DNA of 64,000 nt, taken from contig NZ_CP095072.1 of NCBI RefSeq assembly GCF_022919115.1, positions 1,550,001 through 1,614,000 of the forward strand. The letters are read 5' to 3'. The notes below the pieces were generated by a model, which saw only the letters and a program-made list of their open reading frames with translations, was not told the origin of the DNA and did no database searches. Below, piece by piece: positions 36,741 to 45,785 of the stretch (positions within the stretch are counted from its first letter, which is position 1; the number at the start of each line of letters is the position of its first letter). This DNA is from Gracilibacillus caseinilyticus. Lineage in GTDB: Bacteria; Bacillota; Bacilli; Bacillales; Amphibacillaceae. The position numbers and the translations under genes are program-made.

Positions 36741-36923
36741 TTACTCTTCTTCGGTTAATTGTGTCACATCTACTTCGAATGTGTCGGTAGATTCCTTCGT
36801 ATACCGAATTAAAGCTTCTTGCGTTTCGTCATTTACATCCTCAATATATACATATTTTCCGTTGTATACGACATCCTGCATAACCGGATCGTCTTTGATA
36901 TCTTTTGCACGCATTAAATTCAT
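36741..36923 (-). CDS. sspH: Small acid-soluble spore protein, H type
   Basis: Sixty residues beginning MNLMRAKDIKDDPVMQDVVY followed by GKYVYIEDV, matching the SspH family layout (RAxEI...SPxMxxVxYxGxxVYIxxV). Such proteins are made in the forespore and are minor coat/core SASPs. GAGGAGG precedes the ATG. It is the strongest evidence that the host forms endospores. Confidence 0.9.
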   Translation of the reverse strand: MNLMRAKDIKDDPVMQDVVYNGKYVYIEDVNDETQEALIRYTKESTDTFEVDVTQLTEEE

Positions 36924-37284
36924 AATTTTGTTCCTCCTCTATTTTGTAACTCGCTATATAAAACGATAACCTTTGTCAATGGTTATTAAACATTTATTTT
37001 GCAAACAGTTTTGAAACATCTCATTAAACTACTTGTTAGAAAAGTAAATTCAGTAAAGTAATGTCAATGGTTTTATACCAACTGGTCAATACATCCATTG
37101 AAGCCATACATTTATTGATATAACTATTGGTATATAGGATGATAAAAATTAATGGAAAATTTGAAAAATATGGGTTTTTAGTCCTAAAAAAGGTGTATAA
37201 TAATAGGTGTATATGAATATAGTTATAGAAAAATATATTACTTCACAGCGATGACATGTGTAAAAAATCTAGTACAAGGATGGA
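36924..37284. other. Intergenic region between sspH and the diguanylate cyclase gene
   Basis: About 360 bp, AT-rich, serving divergent genes. A TATAAT-like -10 occurs at 37196-37201 on the plus strand without a matching -35. No repeats or further genes were seen. Confidence 0.4.
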
Positions 37285-38400
37285 ATGGAAATGGTGAAAT
37301 TTAAACCAATACTCTCAAATGATAAGTTATGGGTAGAAAAGATTTTGCGTGTATATTGGTTGCTAGTGTTGATGGTTATTGTGGGACAGACTTTAGGTTT
37401 ACTGATTACCATTTTTTATGAGCCCACCTATGTAGAAACCTTTATCCTGTATAAACTAGTTATTCCCTCATACATCCAAACGGCAATCTTACTGTTTGCT
37501 CACTATTTAATCAAAGTGAAAAAAGTGTACAGCTCCTATTTTATCACCACGATCGGGACACTAATTGCACTCGTTGTTGTAGCAGTCCATCCCAATGTAT
37601 CAGGATTAAAAGTTATATTCTTGATAGCGATGGCTGTTATATTAATTTATTTTGATAAAAAGCTGCTTCAGTTCAGTTTTGCATTCAATTTCATCACCCT
37701 CACTGCTTTATATGCTGTTCCTGACATAAGGCAATATTCTACTATCTATGAATATTTCAGCTATCATTTTGTTTTACTGGCGGGTTTTCTGATTTATCAA
37801 ATTATATTGGACAGAGGAACGGAAGTACTTGACTTTTTAAACCGCGCTGCTGAAAAAGAAAAAGCACTGATTGTTAAGAGTACGGTGATGGAGCGATTAT
37901 CAAAAACAGATTTACTTACAGGTCTATATAATCATAATACATTTCATGAATATCTGGATTTCTTGTATGAACAAAGCATTTCTCAAGCAATGCCATTGCA
38001 GTTAGCCTTAATTGATATCGATAGTTTTAAAATGATTAATGATCATTATGGTCATGATGTTGGTGACATTGTATTAAAACGAGTGGCACATGCGATCTCT
38101 GACCAACTGACGGAAGATGATATTGTGGCACGATATGGAGGAGAGGAGTTTGCTGTATTGCTGACGAATAAAGAAATGGAGGAATCCTATCAAATCATTG
38201 AAAATATCAGGCTATATATCGCATCACAATATCATCAAGAATTAAACGAACATATTACCATCAGTATCGGATTTTGTGGATTAGCGGAATCCATGACAAA
38301 AGATCAATTCTTTAAAGAAACGGATGAATTACTTTATCAGGCAAAAGGAAGCGGCAAAAACCAAGTGATTGGAAATCAGCTCATTAACATGAATAACTGA
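37285..38400 (+). CDS. Membrane diguanylate cyclase (GGDEF domain)
   Basis: Synthesises cyclic di-GMP. Residues about 20-190 carry five to six membrane helices of a sensor-like module; residues about 200-368 are the GGDEF domain with DLLTGLYNHNTF, DIDSFKMINDHYGHDVGD (metal Asp) and the active-site loop YGGEEF. All catalytic residues are present; there is no evident RxxD inhibitory site immediately before the loop. ATG 37285 or 37291 may be the start. Its last 17 bp overlap the convergent SIMPL gene. Confidence 0.92.
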   Translation: MEMVKFKPILSNDKLWVEKILRVYWLLVLMVIVGQTLGLLITIFYEPTYVETFILYKLVIPSYIQTAILLFAHYLIKVKKVYSSYFITTIGTLIALVVVAVHPNVSGLKVIFLIAMAVILIYFDKKLLQFSFAFNFITLTALYAVPDIRQYSTIYEYFSYHFVLLAGFLIYQIILDRGTEVLDFLNRAAEKEKALIVKSTVMERLSKTDLLTGLYNHNTFHEYLDFLYEQSISQAMPLQLALIDIDSFKMINDHYGHDVGDIVLKRVAHAISDQLTEDDIVARYGGEEFAVLLTNKEMEESYQIIENIRLYIASQYHQELNEHITISIGFCGLAESMTKDQFFKETDELLYQAKGSGKNQVIGNQLINMNN

Positions 38401-39034
38401 ATTGAATTTTGACATCTGCTTCGATTTCTAACTGGCCAGGCTGAATGGGTGTTGCAGCAGTGTTTGTTTCCGCGGTAGCATACGTTTTGAAAAGAACAGG
38501 AGAAGAGTTGGTTGATTGTTCTAATACGTAATATGGTGCTGCATCTAATGTGACTTGGAAGCACTGTGCTATCGTTTGAGCCGTTGTACAGGCATGTTGA
38601 ATGGCTCGCCTGATAGCTTCCTGGTAATAGTATGTTTGATTGCTCACAGTCAACGAGATGTTGCGTACTTGGTTTACTCCATTCTTAGTGGCGATATCGA
38701 TAACGGCACCAACCTGGTTGACACCTGTTGAAACGGAGAACGTATGGATGACCCGGTATCCCGTCAATTGCTGGGTGTTATTTTGATAATCATATTGTGG
38801 TAATACCGAGTAATCTGTTGTTTGTATTTGTTCACGAGGAATGCCACTGCCAACAAGCGCTGTAATTACTTGCTGAGAGATACGGGCATTCTCCTGTTGT
38901 GCCGTCAAAGCATCTTTGTTTTCGGTTACGACGCTTAGGTCTATCATGGCCAGATCAGGTGTTGCTTTGACCATACCTTTTCCAGAAACAGTGATGTTGC
39001 GCCCTGCGTGTGAGTAATTATGTGAATCGCGCAT
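38384..39034 (-). CDS. SIMPL-domain (DUF541) protein
   Basis: A 216-residue protein of the SIMPL family (NITVSGKGMVKATPDLAMIDL at the N-terminus, later AIRRAIQHACTTAQTIAQ). Homologues are periplasmic, outer-membrane or cell-surface proteins; here no signal peptide is seen, so a cytoplasmic or peripheral site is likely. Function of the family in Gram-positives is unknown. Convergent overlap with the diguanylate cyclase gene. Confidence 0.88.
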   Translation of the reverse strand: MRDSHNYSHAGRNITVSGKGMVKATPDLAMIDLSVVTENKDALTAQQENARISQQVITALVGSGIPREQIQTTDYSVLPQYDYQNNTQQLTGYRVIHTFSVSTGVNQVGAVIDIATKNGVNQVRNISLTVSNQTYYYQEAIRRAIQHACTTAQTIAQCFQVTLDAAPYYVLEQSTNSSPVLFKTYATAETNTAATPIQPGQLEIEADVKIQFSYSC

Positions 39035-39103
39035 TGCTATCCCCTCCTGCTAGTATTCTTCCATTAGAAAATATGCAAGAGGGAGTGGAATCATGCGCGG
39101 CAT

Positions 39104-39829
39104 TTAATGCTCCATGGGGGGAACATCAAGATATTGATCATCGTAAAGGGAGATGTGGAGTTGATTATTTGAATTGACTGATGCAAAAAATACTTCTTTT
39201 GTTTTTGTAATGTCCCATTTTTTTAGTTCGGTTTCTAACCATTGTTCATTTAAATTTCTCGTGTTTAACATGCTCGTAACGACCTTTCCTTCTATAATAA
39301 TTGGGTACGAGATGCTGGTATCTGTATTTTTCAGTTGTAAATCTTTTCTGGTTAATGTAGTTTTTTCTGCCTTTTTGAGTACACTGAGTGAACCATTTGC
39401 CTCTACCAATGCTAATTCAACATCACTAACGTCAAATACCTCTTTATCTCGGAGCATTTGCAGAATATTATCAATGGAATAACCGATTTTCTTTAAGTTT
39501 TTCGGCAGGAACGCCCCTTGATAAATGACGACTGTTGGTTCAAAGGTCAACAGCTTACCAATTGTCCGATTTGCTAATTTTAAATGGGAAACAATTTTTT
39601 GTAAAACTCCGATGGCGATAATGGCGATAGTAGTAGGGATATGTTGAATGTTTGGATCTGCAATATCGGCACCTACGACAGAGGCGAGAGTAATAATTAC
39701 TAAGAAATCAAACACAGGTAACTCGCCAATAGCTCTTTTTCCCATGAACAAGGTGACCATTAACAGCAAAGGAAGTATCGTAACAATTCTGCCGATAATC
39801 AGTAACAAATCCGATAGCGGTGCTAGCAT
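39104..39829 (-). CDS. DUF421 membrane protein (YetF/YdfS family)
   Basis: Two or three N-terminal membrane helices (LLLIIGRIVTILPLLLMVTLFMG, FLVIITLASVVGADIAD) followed by the cytoplasmic DUF421 domain (KPTVVIYQGAF-like EPTVVIYQGAFLPKNLKK). In Bacillus spores related proteins (SpoVA-like 2Duf/YetF) influence membrane permeability. The frame extends to 39874, but GGAGG before ATG 39829 defines a 241-residue protein. Confidence 0.9.
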   Translation of the reverse strand: MLAPLSDLLLIIGRIVTILPLLLMVTLFMGKRAIGELPVFDFLVIITLASVVGADIADPNIQHIPTTIAIIAIGVLQKIVSHLKLANRTIGKLLTFEPTVVIYQGAFLPKNLKKIGYSIDNILQMLRDKEVFDVSDVELALVEANGSLSVLKKAEKTTLTRKDLQLKNTDTSISYPIIIEGKVVTSMLNTRNLNEQWLETELKKWDITKTKEVFFASVNSNNQLHISLYDDQYLDVPPMEH

Positions 39830-39932
39830 ATTGGAACCTCCGATCTTCTTCTCCATATGTTTTACTATTCCCATGCATTTTGATTACATGTATAAAAAGA
39901 GTCTGTGATAAAAGATTATTAGGCAAATAAAA

Positions 39933-39967
39933 GCCGAGCATAACAATCTGTTATGTTCGGCTTTTTT
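39933..39967. terminator. Bidirectional terminator-like hairpin
   Basis: Thirteen-position stem GCCGAGCATAACA/TGTTATGTTCGGC (one G-U), followed by six T on the plus strand and TTTTATTT on the minus strand. Confidence 0.75.
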
Positions 39968-40009
39968 GATGCTGTAAAGAAATGCTGCGAATTGTCTTTT
40001 TGCATAAGC

Positions 40010-40430
40010 GAGAAAAAGTGGACCTTTAACTCGCACTGATCCCGCGGCAGTCTATGTGGTTGGCCTGTGCTAAAGTATGGACGCTTCAACTGATCAAGAA
40101 TTAACATATTGATATATCCCCAATTGACCATTCTATAACAGGAACTTCTAACTCAAATATTTTATGCTTAGCACTGCTACTTTTAGCCAATCGTTGTAGA
40201 ACGCCCCTTAAGCGTAGAGATATGCGGGGATTTTCGTGGTTCAAATCGCGTGTGAAGATTCCGCGGTGATGTGCCTGTGTCTTCTATTACCGCTTCGATG
40301 GGGCTTCCTCGGCACAAGTAAGCGAAGAAGTTTGTTCAAGTAGAAACCTATTTGTGCCCGTCCCCACAGGGCGCGCGAGGCATATTTTGAGCTTTGCATA
40401 GCACTTTAGAAATGTCGAAATTATTAAATT
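40010..40430. repeat. Fold-back repeat family R1, copy D (decayed)
   Basis: Recognisable modules in the R1 order (AAGTGGACCTTTAACTCGCA, CCCGCGGCAG, TAGCCAATCGTTGTAGAACG, GCTTCCTCGGCAC, CCCACAGGGCGCGCG) but with many substitutions and no terminal inverted repeats left. It fills most of the gap 39830-40476. Confidence 0.65.
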
Positions 40431-40476
40431 GAAATAAAGTATTTTTCCTAAGGTTCGAGTTGTTGCTTTCGTTTAC

Positions 40477-41205
40477 TTATTTTCTTTGTTCTCCAAACAC
40501 TTCCATCGCCTCGCTCATGAATTTGGCAAGTCCTTCGCCGAATTGATCAATGTTCTTTGTGAAACGCTCATCTGCTACATACATTCTGCCAAGTCCTTGG
40601 AATGCTTCGACGGAATAAGTAGAGAAATGCTGATTGAGGAAATCATACCACTTTTTAATGGCGGCTTGCGCCTGATCGGATGCAGGCTCCTGATCACGGA
40701 TCGATGCCAGTTCCCAATAAATGTTGTTCATTTCTTCCTGTGTAGCTTTTGTCATACCCGCAGCTTTTTGATTCGCTTCATTAACTTTTTGATCTCCCCA
40801 ACGTTCTCTTGCCTCTTTTTCATACGGATTATGACTGAAATCAAATCCTTCAAATTTATCTTTTTTGCTCATTTGATATGCTCCTTTCTCACTTTTAATC
40901 GTTTTATTAATCGTTTCTAGCATCGTTTCAATGTTTTCCCGTTTGCTGATAAGCATGTCCCGTTGCATTTCTAATGCCTCAAGTCGGTCGTAGTCGTCAC
41001 TTGTCATAATTGTTTTTATTTTTTTTAAGGGAAAATCTAATGCTCGAAAAAACAGAATTTGCTGAAGGGTGTTTAAATCTCCTTCCGTATATATTCGATA
41101 GCCACTTTCTGCAGATTTGGCAGGGGATAGAAGGCCGATCTGATCATAATGATGTAAGGTACGAACACTGACCCCTGTGAGTTCCGCAACTTCTTTTACT
41201 TTCAT
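40477..41205 (-). CDS. MerR-family regulator with TipAS domain (Mta/TipA-like)
   Basis: Winged-helix MerR domain at residues 1-70 ([27 protein letters not shown]), a dimerisation coiled coil to about 115, then a TipAS antibiotic/ligand-binding domain ([16 protein letters not shown] ... [16 protein letters not shown]). Such proteins activate multidrug-response genes by retwisting promoters with 19-bp spacers; exactly such a promoter precedes this gene, implying autoregulation. Frame opens at GTG 41214, but the ribosome site AAAGGGTGAT supports ATG 41205. Confidence 0.92.
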   Translation of the reverse strand: MKVKEVAELTGVSVRTLHHYDQIGLLSPAKSAESGYRIYTEGDLNTLQQILFFRALDFPLKKIKTIMTSDDYDRLEALEMQRDMLISKRENIETMLETINKTIKSEKGAYQMSKKDKFEGFDFSHNPYEKEARERWGDQKVNEANQKAAGMTKATQEEMNNIYWELASIRDQEPASDQAQAAIKKWYDFLNQHFSTYSVEAFQGLGRMYVADERFTKNIDQFGEGLAKFMSEAMEVFGEQRK

Positions 41206-41226
41206 ACTTATCACCCTTTCGATTTA

Positions 41227-41257
41227 AGGATATGCTATAACGTAACGTGAGAGTCAA
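41227..41257 (-). promoter_or_regulatory. MerR-type promoter with 19-bp spacer and palindromic operator
   Basis: On the minus strand TTGACT (41257-41252) and TATCCT (41232-41227) are separated by exactly 19 bp. The spacer is centred on an imperfect dyad whose core is ACGTAACGT (plus strand, whole dyad 41235-41253). This is the known geometry for MerR activation. Confidence 0.8.
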
Positions 41258-41330
41258 GCGGTATTTGAAACTTGTTTGCATGATCGATCGTACATGAAGA
41301 ATAAGAGCAAAGAATGGAGTGTGGGCAAAC

Positions 41331-42065
41331 ATGAAGCAATATGAACAACGCGCCTATCAGGAGATGCTTAACTGGGAATTACAACTATTGAAAAACAGAA
41401 GCAGATTCCAGCAGTTATCCAAAAAAGCACAGAATAAAATCAATGGCTATATACCAGATAAAGCACATCAAGTAATGACGGAAGCGATAAAACATATGGT
41501 GAAAACGACTCTGGTTGGTTCTGATTTTACCACAAATAAAAAACGATACGCTGGTTTATCATTAGAAGAAATGGAAACATTGGTTGATCAAAAATTAGTT
41601 AGTTACCGTAAAACAGCAATGCTCGAAGGAGCAGGAACTGGAGCCGGGGGCATCTTGCTCGGTCTTGCAGATTTTCCCTTGTTATTGTCTATTAAAATGA
41701 AATATTTATTTGAAGTAGCAGCTATTTACGGATTTGATACTTCTAGTTATGAAGAGCGGCTCTATATACTACATGTTTTCCAACTTGCCTTTTCGAATGA
41801 TGATAAACGTCGAGAGGTTTATCATATTTTAAAGAATTGGGAAGAGGAGAAGGCACGTATGGTCGATATGGACTGGCGAGTCTTTCAGCAGGAGTATAGG
41901 GACTATATTGATCTGGTGAAAATGCTGCAGATGGTTCCCGGATTAGGAGCGATCGTTGGAGCCTATGCTAACTATAACCTTTTAGATCAATTAGGCAAAA
42001 CGGCTAAGAATTGCTATCGACTTCGTGTACTGCCTGATCAGGAATTACCATTGGAGAAAGGTTAA
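41331..42065 (+). CDS. EcsC-family protein
   Basis: A 244-residue protein of the EcsC family (GAGTGAGGILLGLADFPLLLSIKMKYL, and MLQMVPGLGAIVGAYANY near the end), with two hydrophobic segments that may associate with membrane. In B. subtilis EcsC is encoded beside the EcsAB transporter; here the gene is alone. The frame opens at GTG 41319, but GGAGTG favours ATG 41331. Biochemical role unknown. Confidence 0.85.
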   Translation: MKQYEQRAYQEMLNWELQLLKNRSRFQQLSKKAQNKINGYIPDKAHQVMTEAIKHMVKTTLVGSDFTTNKKRYAGLSLEEMETLVDQKLVSYRKTAMLEGAGTGAGGILLGLADFPLLLSIKMKYLFEVAAIYGFDTSSYEERLYILHVFQLAFSNDDKRREVYHILKNWEEEKARMVDMDWRVFQQEYRDYIDLVKMLQMVPGLGAIVGAYANYNLLDQLGKTAKNCYRLRVLPDQELPLEKG

Positions 42066-42183
42066 CTCGTGACGTAATATCCAAGGTTACTATGTAAAAT
42101 TTTTGGGATTTTTTGCAGGATATTGCCGTTTCATCTCGAATATATAGTATAGTAAGTTACTTGTTGGAGAGAGGATGAAGTAA

Positions 42184-42906
42184 ATGAATAAAGACGACTC
42201 GAATGATGTTGTGCGTCTTTCCCGGAGAAAGGGGCCACTGGTTGAATATCATCATAATGAATCTATGTCAGAAGAACTCCGCCATCAGTTATTAGTACAT
42301 GTATATTTAAAATTTGCGAGAGAAACGTACGAGTCATTTTACGAACAATTGGAACCTGGATTTCTTGAATTTGCAAATGATTGTGATGTTCCACCAGATA
42401 AATATGAACCAGTTCTTGAGAATCTATTTTGGTGGCGCCTCCTCTATGAACAAGCGCTAGAGCCTTCCTTCACTCATTTTCATCAATTTATCACTCATAA
42501 TAATGAATATTTTCAGGATTGGCCAGTTTTGAAATCATGGTTTATGAAGTGGTATGAAGCTGTTCCAACTTATTACTTTATTGGAAATCAGATAGGTAAG
42601 AACGGATTTGTAGCAGTTGAAATCGAAACAGAGAAAACCGTAGAAATTTTCCTCCCAATACCAGCACACCAGCCTCCAAAGCAAGGATCAATTGTTGCTG
42701 GCATCTTACTTCCCTTTTGTGACGACTTATATTTTCCTATTGTCCCATTCTATGAATTCGATATCCGTACACGAGAAGATATTGCACTCCATTTACGTCA
42801 TTATTTGGAGGAACTCTGCAATGAATCAGACCACTATCAAGTGTTTGTCCGTATCTTCTCTTCCTTATTGAAAGTCGAAGCCATTTCTTTGAATAATCGA
42901 ACATAA
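42184..42906 (+). CDS. Conserved-looking hypothetical protein
   Basis: A 240-residue, acidic, soluble protein rich in aromatic residues (WWRLLYEQALEPSFTHFHQF, YYFIGNQIGKNGF). No signal peptide, membrane helix or motif is recognised; the second half (FVAVEIETEKTVEIFLPIPA) looks like a small beta-barrel. GAGAGAGGATGAAG precedes the ATG, so translation is plausible. I do not recognise the family. Confidence 0.65.
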   Translation: MNKDDSNDVVRLSRRKGPLVEYHHNESMSEELRHQLLVHVYLKFARETYESFYEQLEPGFLEFANDCDVPPDKYEPVLENLFWWRLLYEQALEPSFTHFHQFITHNNEYFQDWPVLKSWFMKWYEAVPTYYFIGNQIGKNGFVAVEIETEKTVEIFLPIPAHQPPKQGSIVAGILLPFCDDLYFPIVPFYEFDIRTREDIALHLRHYLEELCNESDHYQVFVRIFSSLLKVEAISLNNRT

Positions 42907-42943
42907 GAAAAAAAGGCTCTTATGCCTTCATGGGAAAAGAGTC

Positions 42944-43360
42944 TTAACCTTGATGACTTGTTTTTTGTTTATGTTTCCACATCATATAACGATAACGAAT
43001 CGTACATCCAATACAGTAACCAGCTAATGCAAGACCTGATGCCAGTGCGACCATTACACAGAAAAGATATGCCAGCCAATCGATTCCTATCGAAAAACTA
43101 ATGAGTGCAAGCCCAATACAGATAGTAGCAATCCATTGATTAAACAGTTGTTGTGCTTTGTCTTCTAGCGGATAGGATGCAGCTGGTTTTCTTAAGAATG
43201 GTTTGCCTAACAAAATGATAGGATTCTTTTTGTTTATTAATGTGATAAGCCCTGTGATGAAAGGTAAGACGAGTAGGAGTGGTTGTATGAATATACCGCT
43301 AAGGACAGTGACGAGAATAAATGATTGATTGAATTGAACAAGTGGTTTAGGAATGGGCAT
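42944..43360 (-). CDS. DUF4395 membrane protein
   Basis: A 138-residue protein with four predicted membrane helices and the DUF4395 features PKPLVQFNQSFI at the start and GYCIGCTIRYRYMMWK at the end, where CxxC-like cysteines occur. Function unknown; relatives are sometimes next to thiol-redox genes. Confidence 0.82.
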   Translation of the reverse strand: MPIPKPLVQFNQSFILVTVLSGIFIQPLLLVLPFITGLITLINKKNPIILLGKPFLRKPAASYPLEDKAQQLFNQWIATICIGLALISFSIGIDWLAYLFCVMVALASGLALAGYCIGCTIRYRYMMWKHKQKTSHQG

Positions 43361-43426
43361 AGGTTTACCTCGTTTCTTCTATTCTTATTATACATATTAA
43401 CAACTCTGAATAAGGGGTGTGTAAAA

Positions 43427-43458
43427 TAGACACCAGTATGGTTAGATACCAGTGTCTA
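43427..43458 (-). terminator. Probable terminator of the MFS gene
   Basis: Near-palindromic stem from TAGACACCAGT and ACCAGTGTCTA with two mismatches; followed on the minus strand by ATTTTACAC. Confidence 0.5.
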
Positions 43459-43464
43459 CTTCAT

Positions 43465-44643
43465 TCAATGATGTGCCAATGCAGAATTGTTTTCATTCTG
43501 ACGTAAATATAAATAATAGATGCCTAGGGCTAGCACTGACAGGATAATTCCAGAAACGTATGGCAAAATTATCGCTATACCATACAGTAATCCTCCAAGT
43601 GGTGGTCCGATAATGCGCCCTAACGAGTCAAACGAGGAAAGCATACCGGTTACTTCCCCATACCCTGATGTTGCTTTTTTTGTCAAAAGCGAAGACACGC
43701 TTGGTCGAATCAATCCGTTTCCTAGTCCAAATACGGTTAAAAATATTGCTGCTGTAAGGAAGTCTTGCACAAATAAAATCAGTGCAAAACCGATAGCAGA
43801 AACGACGACACCGATTTGAATCACTTTTCCTTCGCCCAATTTTTTGGTCATTTGTCCCACTAATCCACCTTGTACGATAGCGCCTGCGAGTCCCATAATC
43901 ATAAAGATATAGCCAAGCTCTACTGTTCCTAGTCCTGCTCGGTCAAAAGCAAAATAAGCAAAGGTTGCTTCTAGACCTGCGAGAGAAACGGACACAAACC
44001 ATTGCAACACATACAAGTATGCCATCGGTGTTTTTAATGCTTTTAGGAAGGATCTCCGTTTGGTTGCTGCAGTAGTTTGTTCCGCCTTTTCTGTTCGTGT
44101 TTCTTTAAGGACAATCGCCACTAAGGCAAAGGTAATTAAGGAAGAAATGCCAGATAAATAAAATGGAATATTCAGATTCCCACTGGAAAATACACCACCA
44201 ATTGCTGGGCCAAAGATAAAGCCAAGACCAACAGCTGCCCCAATTATCCCCATTCCTTTACCACGATCTTCTTCGGTGGTGATATCAGCTACATAGGCTG
44301 TTACTGTAGGCATATTAGCGGATGATAGTAAGCCACCAATAATACGGGCAGCAAATAACATCCATAAGTGATTAGCAGTTGCTAATAAGAAAAATGATAA
44401 CGCTAAACCTGCAATCCCAATTAATAATACCGGTTTTCTCCCGATTTTATCGGATACTCTTCCCCACATAGGAGAAAAGAGGAATTGCATGACGGAATAG
44501 GTTGCCATTAGCAGTCCTAGTGCTAATGGAGAAGCCCCTAATTCCTCTGCATAAAATGGCAGTACCGGAATGATGATCCCGAAACCGACCATTACAAAAA
44601 ACATGACGAGGAATAATACGGCTAAAACTTTTTTCGACTTCAT
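43465..44643 (-). CDS. MFS multidrug exporter (DHA1 family)
   Basis: Proton-driven exporter with 12 membrane helices and 392 residues. DHA1 signatures: GFGIIIPVLPFYAEELGAS in helix 1, GRVSDKIGRKPVLL between helices 2 and 3, and motif C-like GAAVGLGFIFGPAIGG in helix 5. It resembles tetracycline/NorA/YttB-type pumps, but no substrate can be named. GGAGTGAT precedes ATG 44643; the frame extends further to 44670. Confidence 0.88.
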   Translation of the reverse strand: MKSKKVLAVLFLVMFFVMVGFGIIIPVLPFYAEELGASPLALGLLMATYSVMQFLFSPMWGRVSDKIGRKPVLLIGIAGLALSFFLLATANHLWMLFAARIIGGLLSSANMPTVTAYVADITTEEDRGKGMGIIGAAVGLGFIFGPAIGGVFSSGNLNIPFYLSGISSLITFALVAIVLKETRTEKAEQTTAATKRRSFLKALKTPMAYLYVLQWFVSVSLAGLEATFAYFAFDRAGLGTVELGYIFMIMGLAGAIVQGGLVGQMTKKLGEGKVIQIGVVVSAIGFALILFVQDFLTAAIFLTVFGLGNGLIRPSVSSLLTKKATSGYGEVTGMLSSFDSLGRIIGPPLGGLLYGIAIILPYVSGIILSVLALGIYYLYLRQNENNSALAHH

Positions 44644-44665
44644 AATTATCACTCCAAAATGAAAG

Positions 44666-44690
44666 GGCATAATCTAAGTGGGATTATGCC
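44666..44690 (-). other. Hairpin in the leader of the MFS gene
   Basis: Stem GGCATAATC/GATTATGCC with a seven-base loop, 22 bp before the MFS start codon and just beyond the HAD gene. It could end HAD transcription or modulate expression of the pump; it lacks a good U-run. Confidence 0.45.
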
Positions 44691-44745
44691 ACTCGCTATA
44701 AATGTCATACCTGTTTCTAAAATGGTGAAATCCAGCAATCCGTCA

Positions 44746-45456
44746 TTATGTGGAGTACCAGCTGCTGGCAGTTTTTAAAATATCGTTCGGATGTTCCAAC
44801 ACATAATCCGCTTTAATGCTCTGATTTGAAGCTTTTCGCAGACGGTGATTCAACCATATTGCCTGCCAGCCAGCATGTTTGGCACCGGTGATATCATGTT
44901 CAAAGGAATCGCCAATGTAAATGGTTTCCTGTTTGCGTAACTTAAGTTTGTTTTCAATATATTCAAAAACTTTCGAACTTGGTTTCGAGTGGCCGATTTC
45001 TCCTGACACAAATATATGATCGTCAGGTATCCACTTGTTTAACCCCAATTGTGCTACTTTCATGCGTTGGTGGGCCGATTCCCCGTTTGTAAGTATGGCT
45101 AATTGCTTTTTGTGATGGAAAAGCTTGTCCAATAATTGTTCCATCGGTTCGAATAATTGAATCTTTTGCAATTCTGCTAAATATGTTTCTTGAAAGAGTA
45201 CAGCTTGTTCATATGGTAAATGGATGCCAAATTCTTCACATGCTTTCATGATCCGGTAAGTTTGTAATTCAAGAGCAGTGATTTCTCCGTTCATATACTG
45301 TTCAAATACTTCATCACTGTATTTTCTGCTCGTTTTATATAACAACGTCATATCGTTATCAGAAAAGGACTCACTTAAATGCTGGTGAACTGCTTTATGA
45401 AATGGTTGCAGCTGATCATATAAGGTATCATCCACATCGAAAATAATGGTTTGCAT
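44746..45456 (-). CDS. HAD-superfamily hydrolase (YjjG/nucleotidase-like)
   Basis: Phosphatase of 236 residues with HAD motif I DVDDTLYDQ, motif II ILTNGES, motif III Lys in GHSKPSSKVF and motif IV GDSFEHDITGAKHAGW; a helical C1 cap lies between motifs I and II. Closest general type is noncanonical pyrimidine nucleotidase/YjjG; the substrate is uncertain. Confidence 0.87.
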   Translation of the reverse strand: MQTIIFDVDDTLYDQLQPFHKAVHQHLSESFSDNDMTLLYKTSRKYSDEVFEQYMNGEITALELQTYRIMKACEEFGIHLPYEQAVLFQETYLAELQKIQLFEPMEQLLDKLFHHKKQLAILTNGESAHQRMKVAQLGLNKWIPDDHIFVSGEIGHSKPSSKVFEYIENKLKLRKQETIYIGDSFEHDITGAKHAGWQAIWLNHRLRKASNQSIKADYVLEHPNDILKTASSWYST

Positions 45457-45609
45457 ACTATCCTTCCTCTTCCTGGCTCGTTAATCTCATCCTGTTATTC
45501 TACCACACTTTGAACAGAGAAGCTGTTACGATTTTGGTAAAATTAAAAAGTAGTCATGTGTAATGCAATAAATTAGTCGAATTTAACAAAACTTTAAGAC
45601 AAATTTCAA

Positions 45610-45638
45610 TTGAAATGTCAGGGGAATATTGTTATAAT
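45610..45638 (+). promoter_or_regulatory. Sigma-A promoter of the serC leader
   Basis: TTGAAA, 17-bp spacer, TATAAT; transcription would begin about ten bases before the riboswitch. Confidence 0.8.
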
Positions 45639-45653
45639 TTTCACAAATAACAT

Positions 45654-45727
45654 GGCTATGTGTAACTGGCGAGGATGCGGAATAACCGTAAGGGAGCACA
45701 TAGTATCGAAGCCGCTCGCCTGGGCAA
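45654..45727 (+). promoter_or_regulatory. ZTP (pfl-type) riboswitch upstream of serC
   Basis: Contains the conserved ZTP/ZMP aptamer blocks in order: ACTGGCG, GGGAGC, and CCGCTCGCCTGGGCA. Arms CTATGTG (45656-45662) and CACATAG (45697-45703) close the first helix and GCGG/CCGT an inner one. The class senses folate/one-carbon stress through ZTP. Control of phosphoserine aminotransferase, which feeds serine and thus one-carbon units, is consistent. Confidence 0.85.
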
Positions 45728-45760
45728 AGGTAAGGATACAGTCCTTACCTCTTTCTATTT
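45728..45760 (+). terminator. Intrinsic terminator of the ZTP riboswitch
   Basis: Nine-bp stem AGGTAAGGA/TCCTTACCT immediately after the aptamer, then CTTTCTATTT. It would stop transcription before serC unless the ligand-bound aptamer interferes. Confidence 0.75.
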
Positions 45761-45785
45761 ACTATTAATTGAGGAGTGTGGTTAG

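Noticed and set aside
36637..36969. Plus-strand 110-codon Ser/Phe-rich frame
   Set aside because: Antisense shadow of sspH and the SDR gene; the minus-strand genes have ribosome sites and known families.
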